From CALXOJ01 sp034120015 (GTDB lineage Bacteria > Spirochaetota > Spirochaetia > JAFGXN01), in NCBI GenBank assembly GCA_034120015.1, contig JAXEIF010000004.1, positions 13,507 through 77,506 of the forward strand: a stretch of DNA of 64,000 bases, written 5' to 3'. Below are positions 17,700-27,140 of this stretch, piece after piece (positions within the stretch are counted from its first letter, which is position 1; the number at the start of each line of letters is the position of its first letter). The notes under the pieces are model-generated. The model saw only the letters and a list, made by a program, of their open reading frames with translations. It did no database searches and was not told where the DNA came from. The position numbers and the translations under genes are program-made.

Positions 17700-19114
17700 A
17701 AAAGCCGCTTTCCGTTGCGTTTGTTTCGTCCGAGGCCGCTCCTTTTTCCAAAACAGGCGGACTCGGTGATGTCGTTCCGGCTTTGGCGGAAGCTTTCGGC
17801 AGTGAAGGTCTTTCCGTTACTGTTTTTATTCCCTTCTATAAAAAGAACGAAAACGCGGGACTCGAATGTTCCGGCGTTTCTTTTTTAACCGAAGAACTGG
17901 TTTCCGACAGGCCGACTTCGTTTTATACGTGCGAATCAAACGGAGTCCGTTATATTTTTGTCAACAGTCCGGGTATTCATACGGACGGCGAATACGGGGA
18001 TGAGAACGGAGCTTATCCCGATAACTGCCGCCGGTTTGCGCTGTTCTGCCGTTCTGTTGTCCTCTATATTAAAGAAACACACAGTTCGTTTGATATAATT
18101 CACTGTCACGACTGGCAGACAGGAATTATACCGGCATTGCTTAAGAAAAACAGTATCGGTATTAAAACAGTTTTTACAATTCACAATTTGGCCTACCAGG
18201 GAGAGTTCGATTCCGATTTTATAGGATATACCGGATTACGGAAAAATGATTTCGAATTCGAAGGGGCTTCCGATTTGAATTTCATGAGATCGGCTCTGAA
18301 GTATGCCGATAAAATCACAACCGTATCACCTTCCTATGCCCGGGAAATTCTTCGGGCGGGAAAAGGGTGCGGCATGGAATCACTGTTGGTTTCCCGCGGC
18401 CGGGATTTCTGCGGAATTTTAAACGGTATCGACACCGAAGAATGGAATCCGGAAAACGACCGGTATTTACCGGTTTCGTATACTTCCGAAGATTTTTCCG
18501 GAAAAAGTGAAATCAAGAGAAGGTTTATCGACCGCATCGGATTAAAACACCCCGAAAAACCGCTTTTCATCATGATTTCCCGCCTGGCCGAACAGAAGGG
18601 TATTGAGGCATTGTACGGCGAAAACGGAGCTGTCGAACGGATCCTGAATCGCTTTGATTTAAATATGGCTGTCATCGGAACGGGAGAATCCTGGGTAGAA
18701 GAAAAAATCCGTCAGCTGGACAGCCGTTACCCGAACTTTGCGGGTATGGTCGCCTTTTCTTCGGAACTCTCCCACCTGGCGGAGGCGGCCGGCGACTTTT
18801 TCCTGATGCCGTCGTTGTACGAACCGTGCGGACTAAATCAGCTTTATTCACTGCGTTACGGAACGATTCCGCTTGTGACCGAAACGGGCGGTTTGGCCGA
18901 TACGGTTTGTGTCGATTCCGATTTGGATGTAAAGACAGGAATCCGAATTCCCGGGAACGGAGCAGACGATATAGTGGCGGCAGTCGAAGCTGCGATCGGT
19001 CTTTATGCGGGAGGTCCCGATGCGGTCGACGCTGTTCGGCGCAACGGCATGAAGCAGGATTTTTCATGGACCGCTTCTTCCCGAAAATATCTGGAATTTT
19101 ACAGATTATCATAA
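17696..19114 (+). CDS. glgA: Glycogen synthase
   Basis: A 472-residue GT5 glycosyltransferase that extends alpha-1,4-glucan from ADP-glucose. The N-terminal KTGGLGDVVPALAEAF motif binds the nucleotide sugar. The C-terminal PSLYEPCGLNQLYSLRYGTIPLV region holds the catalytic Glu cluster. Length is normal for the family. It overlaps the M23 gene by 4 nt and is followed by glgC from what looks like its own promoter. Confidence 0.95.
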   Translation: MKKPLSVAFVSSEAAPFSKTGGLGDVVPALAEAFGSEGLSVTVFIPFYKKNENAGLECSGVSFLTEELVSDRPTSFYTCESNGVRYIFVNSPGIHTDGEYGDENGAYPDNCRRFALFCRSVVLYIKETHSSFDIIHCHDWQTGIIPALLKKNSIGIKTVFTIHNLAYQGEFDSDFIGYTGLRKNDFEFEGASDLNFMRSALKYADKITTVSPSYAREILRAGKGCGMESLLVSRGRDFCGILNGIDTEEWNPENDRYLPVSYTSEDFSGKSEIKRRFIDRIGLKHPEKPLFIMISRLAEQKGIEALYGENGAVERILNRFDLNMAVIGTGESWVEEKIRQLDSRYPNFAGMVAFSSELSHLAEAAGDFFLMPSLYEPCGLNQLYSLRYGTIPLVTETGGLADTVCVDSDLDVKTGIRIPGNGADDIVAAVEAAIGLYAGGPDAVDAVRRNGMKQDFSWTASSRKYLEFYRLS

Positions 19115-19123
19115 ATTTTTTCA

Positions 19124-19151
19124 TTGCAAAATTTCTCACATGATGTAAAAT
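19124..19151 (+). promoter_or_regulatory. Candidate promoter for glgC
   Basis: TTGCAA, 16-bp spacer, TAAAAT in the 58-nt gap between glgA and glgC, with a predicted start near 19158 and a GAGG ribosome-binding site before the glgC ATG. The weak spacing makes this a moderate call. Confidence 0.45.
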
Positions 19152-19172
19152 AATAGACGAGCGAGGTATGCA

Positions 19173-20459
19173 ATGAACGATACTCATGTCATTTCAATTG
19201 TTTTGGGCGGCGGAAAGGGAACCCGTCTTTATCCTTTGACCAAGGTCAGATCGAAACCGGCCGTTCCTTTCGGCGGAAAATACAGACTTGTCGATATCCC
19301 GATTTCGAATTGTATCAATGCCGGGTTTAAACAGATTTTTATTTTAACACAGTTTAATTCGGTTTCTTTGCATCAGCATCTGTCCAATACCTATATTTTT
19401 GATGTGTTCAGTCACGGTTTTGTCGAGATTTTGGCGGCGGAACAGAACTTTAACAATAACAGCGGCTGGTACGAAGGAACAGCCGATGCGGTGCGCAAAA
19501 ATTTCTCCCACCTGCATGACCGTAAACCGTCTCATTATATTATTCTTTCGGGTGATCAGCTTTACAGCATGGATTTGCGCGATATGTTTAACAAACATTT
19601 GGAAAGCAAAGCCAAAATTACGATTGCCTGTCATCCGGTCAGCCGTACGGAAGCGGCCGAATTGGGAATTTTATCGACCGACGAGAAAGGACGGATTCAG
19701 AAATTTCTTGAAAAACCGGGACTTGAGGCCAATATCGATGAGTACCGCATACCGGAAAAAATGCGCAGTAAAATAGGAAAACTGGCTGATAAAGAATATC
19801 TCGGTTCGATGGGAATGTATATTTTTGATGCCGATACACTCGATCAGGCATTGGACAATGATTTTACCGATTTCGGTAAAGAGATCATTCCCTATATGAT
19901 TCAAAAAACAAAAGTCAATTCTTATATTTACGAAGGATATTGGGAAGATATCGGAACCATTCGTTCGTTTTACGATGCCAACATCAATCTGGCAACGGTT
20001 AACCCCGATTTCAATTTTTATGATGAAAGTCTGCCGATTTATACCCACAGACGGCATCTGCCGGCGACAAAAATCAACTTCTGTACCATATCCCAGTCTC
20101 TGGCCGCCGAAGGAAGTATTATTACCAATGCAAACATTATGAACAGTGTTGTCGGTATTCGCAGTATTATCGAATCGGGAACGACATTAAACGGAGTCAT
20201 TACTCTCGGTGCCAAATATTACGAAACGGAAGAGGAAAAGCAGAAAAATCGCGAAAAAGGCATTCCCAATATCGGAATCGGACGTAACTGTACGATTAAG
20301 AATACGATTATCGACCAAAACGCCCGTATCGGCGAAAACTGCAGTATCGGTTATCAGGATATTCCCCGTGTTGACGGAGATTACGGCTCGTACTGCATAA
20401 AGGACGGTATTATCGTCATTGTCAAAGAGGCCGTTATTCCCAACGGCACGGTGATCTGA
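19173..20459 (+). CDS. glgC: Glucose-1-phosphate adenylyltransferase
   Basis: A 428-residue ADP-glucose pyrophosphorylase. The nucleotidyltransferase start (VLGGGKGTRLYPLTKVRSKPAVPFGGKYRLVDIP) is nearly consensus. The C-terminal third is a left-handed beta-helix with hexapeptide-like turns. It makes ADP-glucose for GlgA, the committed step of glycogen synthesis, and is usually allosterically controlled by sugar phosphates. A strong terminator follows. Confidence 0.96.
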   Translation: MNDTHVISIVLGGGKGTRLYPLTKVRSKPAVPFGGKYRLVDIPISNCINAGFKQIFILTQFNSVSLHQHLSNTYIFDVFSHGFVEILAAEQNFNNNSGWYEGTADAVRKNFSHLHDRKPSHYIILSGDQLYSMDLRDMFNKHLESKAKITIACHPVSRTEAAELGILSTDEKGRIQKFLEKPGLEANIDEYRIPEKMRSKIGKLADKEYLGSMGMYIFDADTLDQALDNDFTDFGKEIIPYMIQKTKVNSYIYEGYWEDIGTIRSFYDANINLATVNPDFNFYDESLPIYTHRRHLPATKINFCTISQSLAAEGSIITNANIMNSVVGIRSIIESGTTLNGVITLGAKYYETEEEKQKNREKGIPNIGIGRNCTIKNTIIDQNARIGENCSIGYQDIPRVDGDYGSYCIKDGIIVIVKEAVIPNGTVI

Positions 20460-20470
20460 TTATCGGTTGT

Positions 20471-20504
20471 AAAAAATATCGCCCGTAAGGGCGATATTTT
20501 TTTA
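20471..20504 (+). terminator. Bidirectional rho-independent terminator
   Basis: A perfect stem (AAATATCGCCC with its complement, GTAA loop) flanked by A-run and T-run, lying between the convergent glgC and the minus-strand membrane protein gene. The symmetry should stop transcription from both sides. Confidence 0.92.
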
Positions 20505-20511
20505 TCAAAAA

Positions 20512-20985
20512 TCAGAAAAAGAGAATCTGCGGGACAAACAGGTGAATGACCGCAACGGCAATCAGAACCAGACCGATGATTCCGCGGTAAGTCATTGCCA
20601 GGTTTTTGATTTTGTTTAACCGGCTTTTTATATTGTTTTCGTCGGTTTCTTCGCCGATAACCTCGACTGTTTCTGCGGCATCTTCGCCGTTCTTATTGGC
20701 AGCATAGTAAAGAATCAGAAGAATACCGCCGATAAGACCTCCGATTGCCGGGAAGAAGTCTCCGACAACGGGAATGCCGATGCCGGCATTGCCTACCGAG
20801 ATGGCAAACTTAAAAGCACCGATTAAGAGAACCGCAATTCCGAGAATCAGTAAAAATAACGGATACGTTTTGGTAAATTTTGTGAAATCAAAGAAAAAAC
20901 TGATTTTCTTTCCCAGAAGTTCGGAAGACAAAATCAATCCCGCCATCAGCAGAGATGCCACCGACAAAAAATAGAAAATGTACAT
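20512..20985 (-). CDS. Small integral membrane protein, unknown function
   Basis: A 157-residue protein with four predicted membrane helices (about 1-20, 42-62, 78-96 and 135-155). A polar, acidic loop (NGEDAAETVEVIGEETDENN) precedes the last helix. I do not recognise a family. GAGGG lies before the ATG. It is convergent with glgC and shares its terminator. Confidence 0.65.
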   Translation of the reverse strand: MYIFYFLSVASLLMAGLILSSELLGKKISFFFDFTKFTKTYPLFLLILGIAVLLIGAFKFAISVGNAGIGIPVVGDFFPAIGGLIGGILLILYYAANKNGEDAAETVEVIGEETDENNIKSRLNKIKNLAMTYRGIIGLVLIAVAVIHLFVPQILFF

Positions 20986-21040
20986 ATTTCCCTCCGTTCA
21001 TACTTTAACATAAAAGAGTTCAATCGGCAAGTTTTTTTCG

Positions 21041-21553
21041 TTATTTATCGAGAGAAACAATCCATTCCGCCGATTCGTTTTCGTTTTCAATCCGGACGGA
21101 AATCTTTTCCGTTTCGGAAACGGGAAAGGGGTATAAAATCCATTGCAGACCGTCTTCGGTCGGAATGACGTTTGACCGGTTCAGAAAATCATCGGTTTTC
21201 CATTCATTGCCTTCGTAGAAAAGAGAAATGCGGACTTCGGGAGGATTGTCCGGTTTTTCCTTGGAAACAGGTTTGGCTGTTACGATAAGCCGGATCCAGT
21301 TTTCGTCGGTAATGGAGGCGGATGCCGAAAATTTCCAGCCGCCGACACGGTTTGGAGAAATCAGGTAGGGACGGAAGAGAAAAATCATCATTCCGAATAA
21401 CGCAATCATGGCCAGGTCGATAAGGAAAATTTTATTGGCACGGGAAAGGCGTTCCTTTTTTCGGGGCGGCTTTTTGGCCTCGCGGTATTGGCGGTAATCG
21501 GCCCGCATTTGAGGAATACGGCTTTCTTCGGAAGGATCATAGGTTTCTTTCAT
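21041..21553 (-). CDS. Membrane-anchored protein, unknown function
   Basis: A 170-residue protein with a polar, basic N-terminal cytoplasmic segment of about 45 residues and one membrane helix (FLIDLAMIALFGMMIFLF). The extracytoplasmic part looks like a beta-rich domain (IRLIVTAKP, VRISLFYEGNEW, ISVRIENENESAEW). The ATG at 21553 is chosen because GGAGGT lies 10 nt before it. It overlaps the end of the nnrE-nnrD fusion gene by 17 nt, suggesting co-transcription. No family is recognised. Confidence 0.65.
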   Translation of the reverse strand: MKETYDPSEESRIPQMRADYRQYREAKKPPRKKERLSRANKIFLIDLAMIALFGMMIFLFRPYLISPNRVGGWKFSASASITDENWIRLIVTAKPVSKEKPDNPPEVRISLFYEGNEWKTDDFLNRSNVIPTEDGLQWILYPFPVSETEKISVRIENENESAEWIVSLDK

Positions 21554-23006
21554 GGCTGTTGAGACCTCCGGTTGAGGATTGATGAAACAGTAGTGCGGCC
21601 GCATCCGTCAGTTCCGCCGCCGTGAAAGTGCCGAAGCAGGCGGCTGCGGCCTTACCCGCCGCGTTGTGAAAAGCCGCACCGTTTACGGCCGCCCGGTACG
21701 GTGTTGCCCCGCGGGTCAGCTGTGCCAGAATGATACCTGACAGTACATCGCCGCTGCCGGCCGTTCCCAGTTGGGGCAGGGGTGAATCAAAAACCGTTGT
21801 TTCTCCTGTCGGAGCGGTTACGACCGTAAACGACGATTTGTAAACAACCGTTACGTTCTTTTCGGAAGCAAAGCGGCGCAGTTCGTCATAAAAATGACCG
21901 GAGTCGGGGCATAGCCGCTTCCATTCGCCCGGGTGCGGGGTGATAACGGCACCGTCGGCAAAACGGGCTTCGGGAAAATGTTCGGCCAGCAAATTCAATG
22001 CATCGGCATCAAGAATCCGCGGTATCGGCGTTTCGATAAAGCGTTTGAGAATCGGCAGCCGGGAAACGTCTTTGCCCCAGCCGCAGCCGCAGCCCCAGGC
22101 CGTAATATTCCCCGGCAAAGCGGCCGTTTCGTCTGTCCGTATAATCACGGACGGCTCATCGCGGAGAACGGCCGCGGCCGTTTGAGAATCGGTTGACAGC
22201 GTTAAAAGGCCGGCGCCGGTTTTCAGAGCTGCCCGTGCCGCCAGCAGAGCCGCTCCCGGATAGTCGCGGCTGCCGGCCCACAAAGCGGCGTGTCCTTTTG
22301 TGTATTTATGATCGAAAAGCGATGATTCGGTTTTGAGCAGATCGGGAATGCCGAGAACGGCATCGGGTTTAACGGAAACCGGCCTGGGAAAAGCGGCCGA
22401 AACGGTTTCGATTGTTCCGCAGGCGCGGCGGTTTTCGGGCGTATAGAATTCCCGTTTGCGGTATTCGACAGTCAGTGTTAAATCGGCTTCGAGAATCGGG
22501 TCGCCGCTTCGCCGCCCGTCGAAAAGCCCCGAAGGCGTATCGACAGCTATGACCGGAATTCCGGATTCCCGAATGGAGCCGAACAGACCGTTCCACGGTT
22601 CGTTTTGCAACGGACGGTTGAGGCCGATGCCGAAAAGAGCGTCGACAACCGCGGTGCCGGAATCCGGTTTAAAGGCGGTCAGCGGTTCGCAGACGATACC
22701 CTGGCATTCGCACCGCCGGCGGTTGGTTTCCGTCAGCGGTTTGGGACAGCCGTCCGCGGAAAAAAGGCGGACGGAAAATCCGTGCGGGAGCAAAGCACGG
22801 GCAATAACATAACCGTCTCCGCCGTTATGCCCCGTTCCGCAGAGAATCGACAGAGAATTGATTTTCCGTTTCCGGCACCATGTGCTGATGCGGGAAGCCA
22901 TGGAAAATCCGGCATGCTCCATCAGAATTTCCGGAGAAAGATTGCAGCGGGAAAAAATATCTTCTTCGATTTTGGTCATCGAACGGGCCGTGTATATCGA
23001 TTCCAT
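21537..23006 (-). CDS. nnrD: Bifunctional NAD(P)H-hydrate epimerase / ADP-dependent dehydratase
   Basis: A 489-residue fusion. Residues 1-210 form the YjeF N-terminal epimerase domain (LCGTGHNGGDGYVIARAL, VVDALFGIGLNRPL, AVDTPSGL). Residues 225-485 form the YjeF C-terminal ribokinase-like dehydratase (GSRDYPGAALLAARAAL, ITPHPGEW, and the GTAGSGDVLSG catalytic loop). Together they repair hydrated NADH and NADPH. The fusion is common in bacteria. GC content is higher than in the neighbouring flagellar genes, but no sign of transfer is apparent. Confidence 0.94.
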   Translation of the reverse strand: MESIYTARSMTKIEEDIFSRCNLSPEILMEHAGFSMASRISTWCRKRKINSLSILCGTGHNGGDGYVIARALLPHGFSVRLFSADGCPKPLTETNRRRCECQGIVCEPLTAFKPDSGTAVVDALFGIGLNRPLQNEPWNGLFGSIRESGIPVIAVDTPSGLFDGRRSGDPILEADLTLTVEYRKREFYTPENRRACGTIETVSAAFPRPVSVKPDAVLGIPDLLKTESSLFDHKYTKGHAALWAGSRDYPGAALLAARAALKTGAGLLTLSTDSQTAAAVLRDEPSVIIRTDETAALPGNITAWGCGCGWGKDVSRLPILKRFIETPIPRILDADALNLLAEHFPEARFADGAVITPHPGEWKRLCPDSGHFYDELRRFASEKNVTVVYKSSFTVVTAPTGETTVFDSPLPQLGTAGSGDVLSGIILAQLTRGATPYRAAVNGAAFHNAAGKAAAACFGTFTAAELTDAAALLFHQSSTGGLNSHERNL

Positions 23007-23046
23007 TTTGTTTATTCCGTTCGGATCGAAACCCGAAAAATCTGTG

Positions 23047-24246
23047 TTATAAATCGGTTCGCCACCAGCAGATTTCGGCCTTATCCGGATAGAACACGAT
23101 TCCGAGAATAATTCCTTCAGGGGTGACGAATCGTTTTATCATAATGCTTTTTTCGAAAGCGGTAAAAATACGTCTGGTTTCGATATTGCGGGAAATCTGA
23201 TTCAGAATCAGAACCCGTTCGATATCCTGCTGCTCGATTGATGAAAAATAAAGATTGCCCCGGTGATCGAAACCGTCGGTTGTCAGCATAACGGGATAGG
23301 AGTTTTCCGCCCATGAAGCGGTGTCGGCCACTTTTGTTTCCGTATTGGGCAGGTTAAAATAACCCTGAAAAGCATTTTGCTTCAGATCGTAGACCCACAT
23401 GACGGTTTTCATAAAGTCGTAGTGGACGGTATTGTTGCTGTTGGTCCGTTCCCCGTAAATGTCGGTTCGAATCAGAATATGATCGGGATTGGCGGTAGGC
23501 AGAATCTCGGCCTGACGGCTTACGGAATCTTTTTGAATTGCCGGAATCATTTTATCGGAAATAACGGTTTTTGACAGCAGATTGCCTTTGCTGTCGTATT
23601 TGAAAAAGACCTTGTCCGATTTCGTGTAACAGGTGATATTGAGACAGTCATTGCGGTCGACCGAGATATCGGTGATGTAAGGAAACGGATTGCCGGAAAT
23701 ACCTTCCTGACCCAAAATGTATTCCGCTTTTCCGGTTTTGCTGAAACAGACAACATTTTGGTTGAGTGACAGTCCGTATTCGGCCGAGTCGAGAGCGCTT
23801 TCGCGGGGCAGACGGTCGGCAATATAAATTTGTTTTTGCGAATTAACGGCAAATCCGGTCAGATGATGAAAGCGGAACGGAAATGCTTTTTTCGTCGCTT
23901 CTTTTTGAGAATCCCGGTCGACATCGGATTCTTCTTTTAAAAGCGCCGGTTTCGGATTTTCGTCGGGATGATACCAAAGTGTCAGAATTTCTCCGTATGA
24001 ATTAAATTCCATTAATTTGTTGGTTCCCGGATCGAGAATGTAAATTAAACCGTCGCGCATTTTGATTTGTGTTTCTGTCAACGGCGAAACCCGGTTGCTG
24101 TTAAAAAAAGCCAGATCGGTTTCCGTTTTGCCGATGGGAAGTTCGAACAGTTTTTCCGGCATAATCAGCTGCGTATTTTTATCACGGCATCCCGCAACGG
24201 GAATCAGAGCAAGGAATGCCGGCAAAAGAAAGCGACAGTATTTCAT
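23047..24246 (-). CDS. Lipoprotein with beta-propeller-like repeats
   Basis: A 399-residue protein with a lipoprotein signal peptide (lipobox PVAGC, Cys20). A body of NHL/six-bladed-propeller character follows: repeats of the form IYILDPGTNKLMEFNSYGEIL, IYIADRLPRE and LYFSSIEQQD. It resembles the LIC_12708-type spirochaete lipoproteins; I hold that name loosely. No enzymatic motif is seen. There is no ribosome-binding site; the -10 box lies 6 nt before the ATG, so its mRNA may be leaderless. Confidence 0.78.
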   Translation of the reverse strand: MKYCRFLLPAFLALIPVAGCRDKNTQLIMPEKLFELPIGKTETDLAFFNSNRVSPLTETQIKMRDGLIYILDPGTNKLMEFNSYGEILTLWYHPDENPKPALLKEESDVDRDSQKEATKKAFPFRFHHLTGFAVNSQKQIYIADRLPRESALDSAEYGLSLNQNVVCFSKTGKAEYILGQEGISGNPFPYITDISVDRNDCLNITCYTKSDKVFFKYDSKGNLLSKTVISDKMIPAIQKDSVSRQAEILPTANPDHILIRTDIYGERTNSNNTVHYDFMKTVMWVYDLKQNAFQGYFNLPNTETKVADTASWAENSYPVMLTTDGFDHRGNLYFSSIEQQDIERVLILNQISRNIETRRIFTAFEKSIMIKRFVTPEGIILGIVFYPDKAEICWWRTDL

Positions 24247-24252
24247 AATTTT

Positions 24253-24281
24253 ATATTAACGGAAGAAAATTAAAAATTCAA
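24253..24281 (-). promoter_or_regulatory. Promoter for the propeller lipoprotein, predicting a leaderless transcript
   Basis: Minus strand TTGAAT, 17-bp spacer, TAATAT, then 6 nt and the ATG at 24246. Transcription starting about 7 nt past the -10 box would begin at the A of the start codon. Confidence 0.62.
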
Positions 24282-24379
24282 CCTGTCGCGGAAATAAAGA
24301 GAAGTTTCTTCTTGCAGAATCATCTGTTTTTTATTATTATATTTCTATATAATGTAATGTTAATACGGAGAGGTAGGAA

Positions 24380-27118
24380 ATGTCTCTGTTCGGTCAGATC
24401 AGCAAAAAAATTTACGGAACGAAAAACGAAAAAGATATACGTCGCCTGCTGCCGTTTGTGGCGGCAATCAATGCTTTGGAAGCGGAGATGATGGCGTTGC
24501 CGGAAGCGGCTTTTGCCGGGCGGACGGAGAATCTGAAAAAACGGCATCTGGAAAAAGGGGAATCGCTCGAGGCGATTCTGCCGGAAGCGTTTGCTCTGGT
24601 TCGGGAAGCGGCGCGCCGGAAATTGGGCGAACGCCACTACGACGTGCAGCTGATGGGCGGTATCGTTCTGAACGACGGTAAAATTACCGAGATGAAGACA
24701 GGTGAAGGAAAAACGCTTTCGTGTGTCACCGCCGCCTATCTCAATGCTTTAAGCGGAAAAGGGGTCCATGTCGTTACCGTCAACGACTATCTGGCCCAGC
24801 GTGACGCCGACTGGATGCGCCCCGTTTACAATCTGCTGGGGGTGACCGTCGGAACCGTATTACCCAACATGGATTACGAAGCCAAACGCAAAGCCTACCG
24901 GTGCGATATTACTTACGGAACCAATAACGAATTCGGATTCGATTACCTGCGCGATAACATGGCCAGATCGGCCGAACAGAAGGTGCAGAGGGGACATCAC
25001 TACTGCATTATCGACGAAATCGACTCGATTCTGATTGACGAGGCGCGGACGCCGCTGATTATCTCGGGACAGGCCGATGACGATACGCCGAAATTCGCTC
25101 AGGTCAACAATCTGGTCCGCTATTTCGAGGAAGTCAAAAAAGATCCGGCCACCGACGAATATCCGCAGGAAGAGGCCGATTGCGTGGGCGATTACAAAGC
25201 CGAAGAAAAAAGCAAGCGGATTACTTTTACCAATCAGGGAATGCTGAAGCTGGAATCGCTTCTTCAGTCGAATAAGATTATCAGCGGTTCTCTCTTTGAT
25301 CCGGAAAACTTCGAATTCACCCATTACATGACGCAGGCGATGCGGGCTCACAAAATGTTTAAGCGGGATGTCGACTATGTGGTTCAGGACGGCAAAGTGG
25401 AAATTGTCGATGAATTTACGGGACGTGTTCTGGTCGGCCGCCGCTATTCGGAAGGTCTGCATCAGGCGATTGAAGCCAAAGAGCGCATTACCATTGCCCG
25501 CCGGAACCGGACGCTGGCCACCATTACGTTTCAGAACTACTTCCGTCTGTACAAAAAGATTTCGGGTATGACCGGTACAGCCGAAACCGAAGCGAAAGAG
25601 TTTGCAAAAATTTACGGAGTCGACGTGGTTGTCATTCCGACCAACCGGCCTGTTGCCCGTATCGACAGCAACGATTTGATTTATTTCAACGCCGAATACA
25701 AATACAATGCGATTGCCAAAGAGGTGAAAGAGCGGCAGCAGAAAGGGCAGCCGGTTCTGGTCGGTACCGTTTCCATCGAGAAGTCGGAACTGCTTTCCAA
25801 ATATTTTCTGAAATACGGCATCCGTCACGAAGTTTTGAACGCCAAAAACCACCAGCGCGAGGCGATGATTGTTGCCGAGGCAGGCGCCAAAGGAGCGGTG
25901 ACGATTGCCACCAACATGGCCGGCCGCGGTACCGACATCAAGCTGGGGGGAAACCCCGATTTCCGGGCACGCCGCCGTGTCGGAACCGACGCCGCGCCGG
26001 AAGAGTATCTGGCCGCATACGAAGAAGAGTATGCAAAATGGAAGAAAGACTACGACGAAGTGTGTGCGCTCGGCGGTCTTTATATTCTCGGAACCGAACG
26101 GCATGAATCGCGCCGTATCGACAATCAGCTGAGAGGACGGTCGGGACGTCAGGGCGACCCCGGTTTTTCCCGCTTTTATCTCTCTCTCGACGACGATCTG
26201 ATGCGCCTTTTCGGCGGTGAAAACCTCAAATCGATGATCGGCCGGCTGGGAATGGCGGACGGCGAACCGATAGAGCACCGTCTCATTTCCCGCTCCATCG
26301 AACGGGCTCAAAACAAAGTCGAAGACCGTAACTACGAAATCCGGAAACATCTGCTCGAATACGACGATGTTTTGAACGAACAGCGGAAAGTGATTTACGG
26401 ACAGCGGGACGAAATTCTGACGGACGAAAATCTTTCCGCCCGGATTCTGGCTTCCGCCCGCGAACTGGTTGAAATGTGTGCCGACGAAATGTTTTCCTCG
26501 ACCGATACCAAAGCGGCCGCTTTTGCCCGCTTCTGCAACGATATGACAAACCGCTTTCATTTGGACGTGGAAAGCCACGGCCTGGATTACGGCAAAATGA
26601 AAGAAAATCAGCTGGTCGATGCCGTCATGGAAATGATCGAAGAGGATATTCACGGTAAAGAAGCTCTGGTCGGCAAGGCGCCTCTCAACGGTTTTATCCG
26701 TGCCGTCTACCTGAATAAAATCGACCAGGCATGGCAGAACCACCTCGAAGATCTGGAAGCGTTGCGCGATGCGGTCAACCTGCGGGCCTATGCACAGAAA
26801 AATCCGCTGCTCGAGTACAAACTCGAAGGATTCGATATTTTCGATAAACTGATTTTCCGCATTAAAGACGACATGGCTCAGAGTATCGTCAAAATGAAAA
26901 TCAACACCGAAAACGCCTCTCCGGCACCGAAAAAACCGGTTGCCGATTTCCGTGCCTCGCACAGCGACCTGGCGCAGTTCGGCGGCCGTGTTCCGCAATC
27001 GTCGGCACAGCCCGGCAACAGTTCGGTCACCGTTGTCCGCAGCGGCGCCAAAGTCGGCCGTAACGATCCGTGTCCGTGCGGCAGCGGCAAAAAATACAAA
27101 AACTGCTGCGGGCGTTAA
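24380..27118 (+). CDS. secA: Preprotein translocase ATPase SecA
   Basis: A complete 912-residue SecA. Walker A is MKTGEGKT at residues 105-112, with IIDEIDSILIDEARTPLIISG as the DEAD-motor box. Next come the preprotein cross-linking and helical scaffold domains, and QLRGRSGRQGDPG of motor II. The C-terminal zinc-binding tail has CPCGSG...CC for SecB or phospholipid contact. It drives export through SecYEG. An AT-rich stretch upstream contains TATAAT at 24348-24353 without a good -35. GAGAGG precedes the ATG. GC content is clearly above the local flagellar genes. Confidence 0.98.
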   Translation: MSLFGQISKKIYGTKNEKDIRRLLPFVAAINALEAEMMALPEAAFAGRTENLKKRHLEKGESLEAILPEAFALVREAARRKLGERHYDVQLMGGIVLNDGKITEMKTGEGKTLSCVTAAYLNALSGKGVHVVTVNDYLAQRDADWMRPVYNLLGVTVGTVLPNMDYEAKRKAYRCDITYGTNNEFGFDYLRDNMARSAEQKVQRGHHYCIIDEIDSILIDEARTPLIISGQADDDTPKFAQVNNLVRYFEEVKKDPATDEYPQEEADCVGDYKAEEKSKRITFTNQGMLKLESLLQSNKIISGSLFDPENFEFTHYMTQAMRAHKMFKRDVDYVVQDGKVEIVDEFTGRVLVGRRYSEGLHQAIEAKERITIARRNRTLATITFQNYFRLYKKISGMTGTAETEAKEFAKIYGVDVVVIPTNRPVARIDSNDLIYFNAEYKYNAIAKEVKERQQKGQPVLVGTVSIEKSELLSKYFLKYGIRHEVLNAKNHQREAMIVAEAGAKGAVTIATNMAGRGTDIKLGGNPDFRARRRVGTDAAPEEYLAAYEEEYAKWKKDYDEVCALGGLYILGTERHESRRIDNQLRGRSGRQGDPGFSRFYLSLDDDLMRLFGGENLKSMIGRLGMADGEPIEHRLISRSIERAQNKVEDRNYEIRKHLLEYDDVLNEQRKVIYGQRDEILTDENLSARILASARELVEMCADEMFSSTDTKAAAFARFCNDMTNRFHLDVESHGLDYGKMKENQLVDAVMEMIEEDIHGKEALVGKAPLNGFIRAVYLNKIDQAWQNHLEDLEALRDAVNLRAYAQKNPLLEYKLEGFDIFDKLIFRIKDDMAQSIVKMKINTENASPAPKKPVADFRASHSDLAQFGGRVPQSSAQPGNSSVTVVRSGAKVGRNDPCPCGSGKKYKNCCGR

Positions 27119-27140
27119 GCGGCGGTAAAGGGAGTTTTTT

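Noticed and set aside
24860..26998. Long open frame (about 712 codons) antisense to secA
   Set aside because: It lies wholly within a perfect SecA reading frame on the other strand, its translation has no recognisable domain, and high GC at codon position 3 of secA explains the lack of stops.
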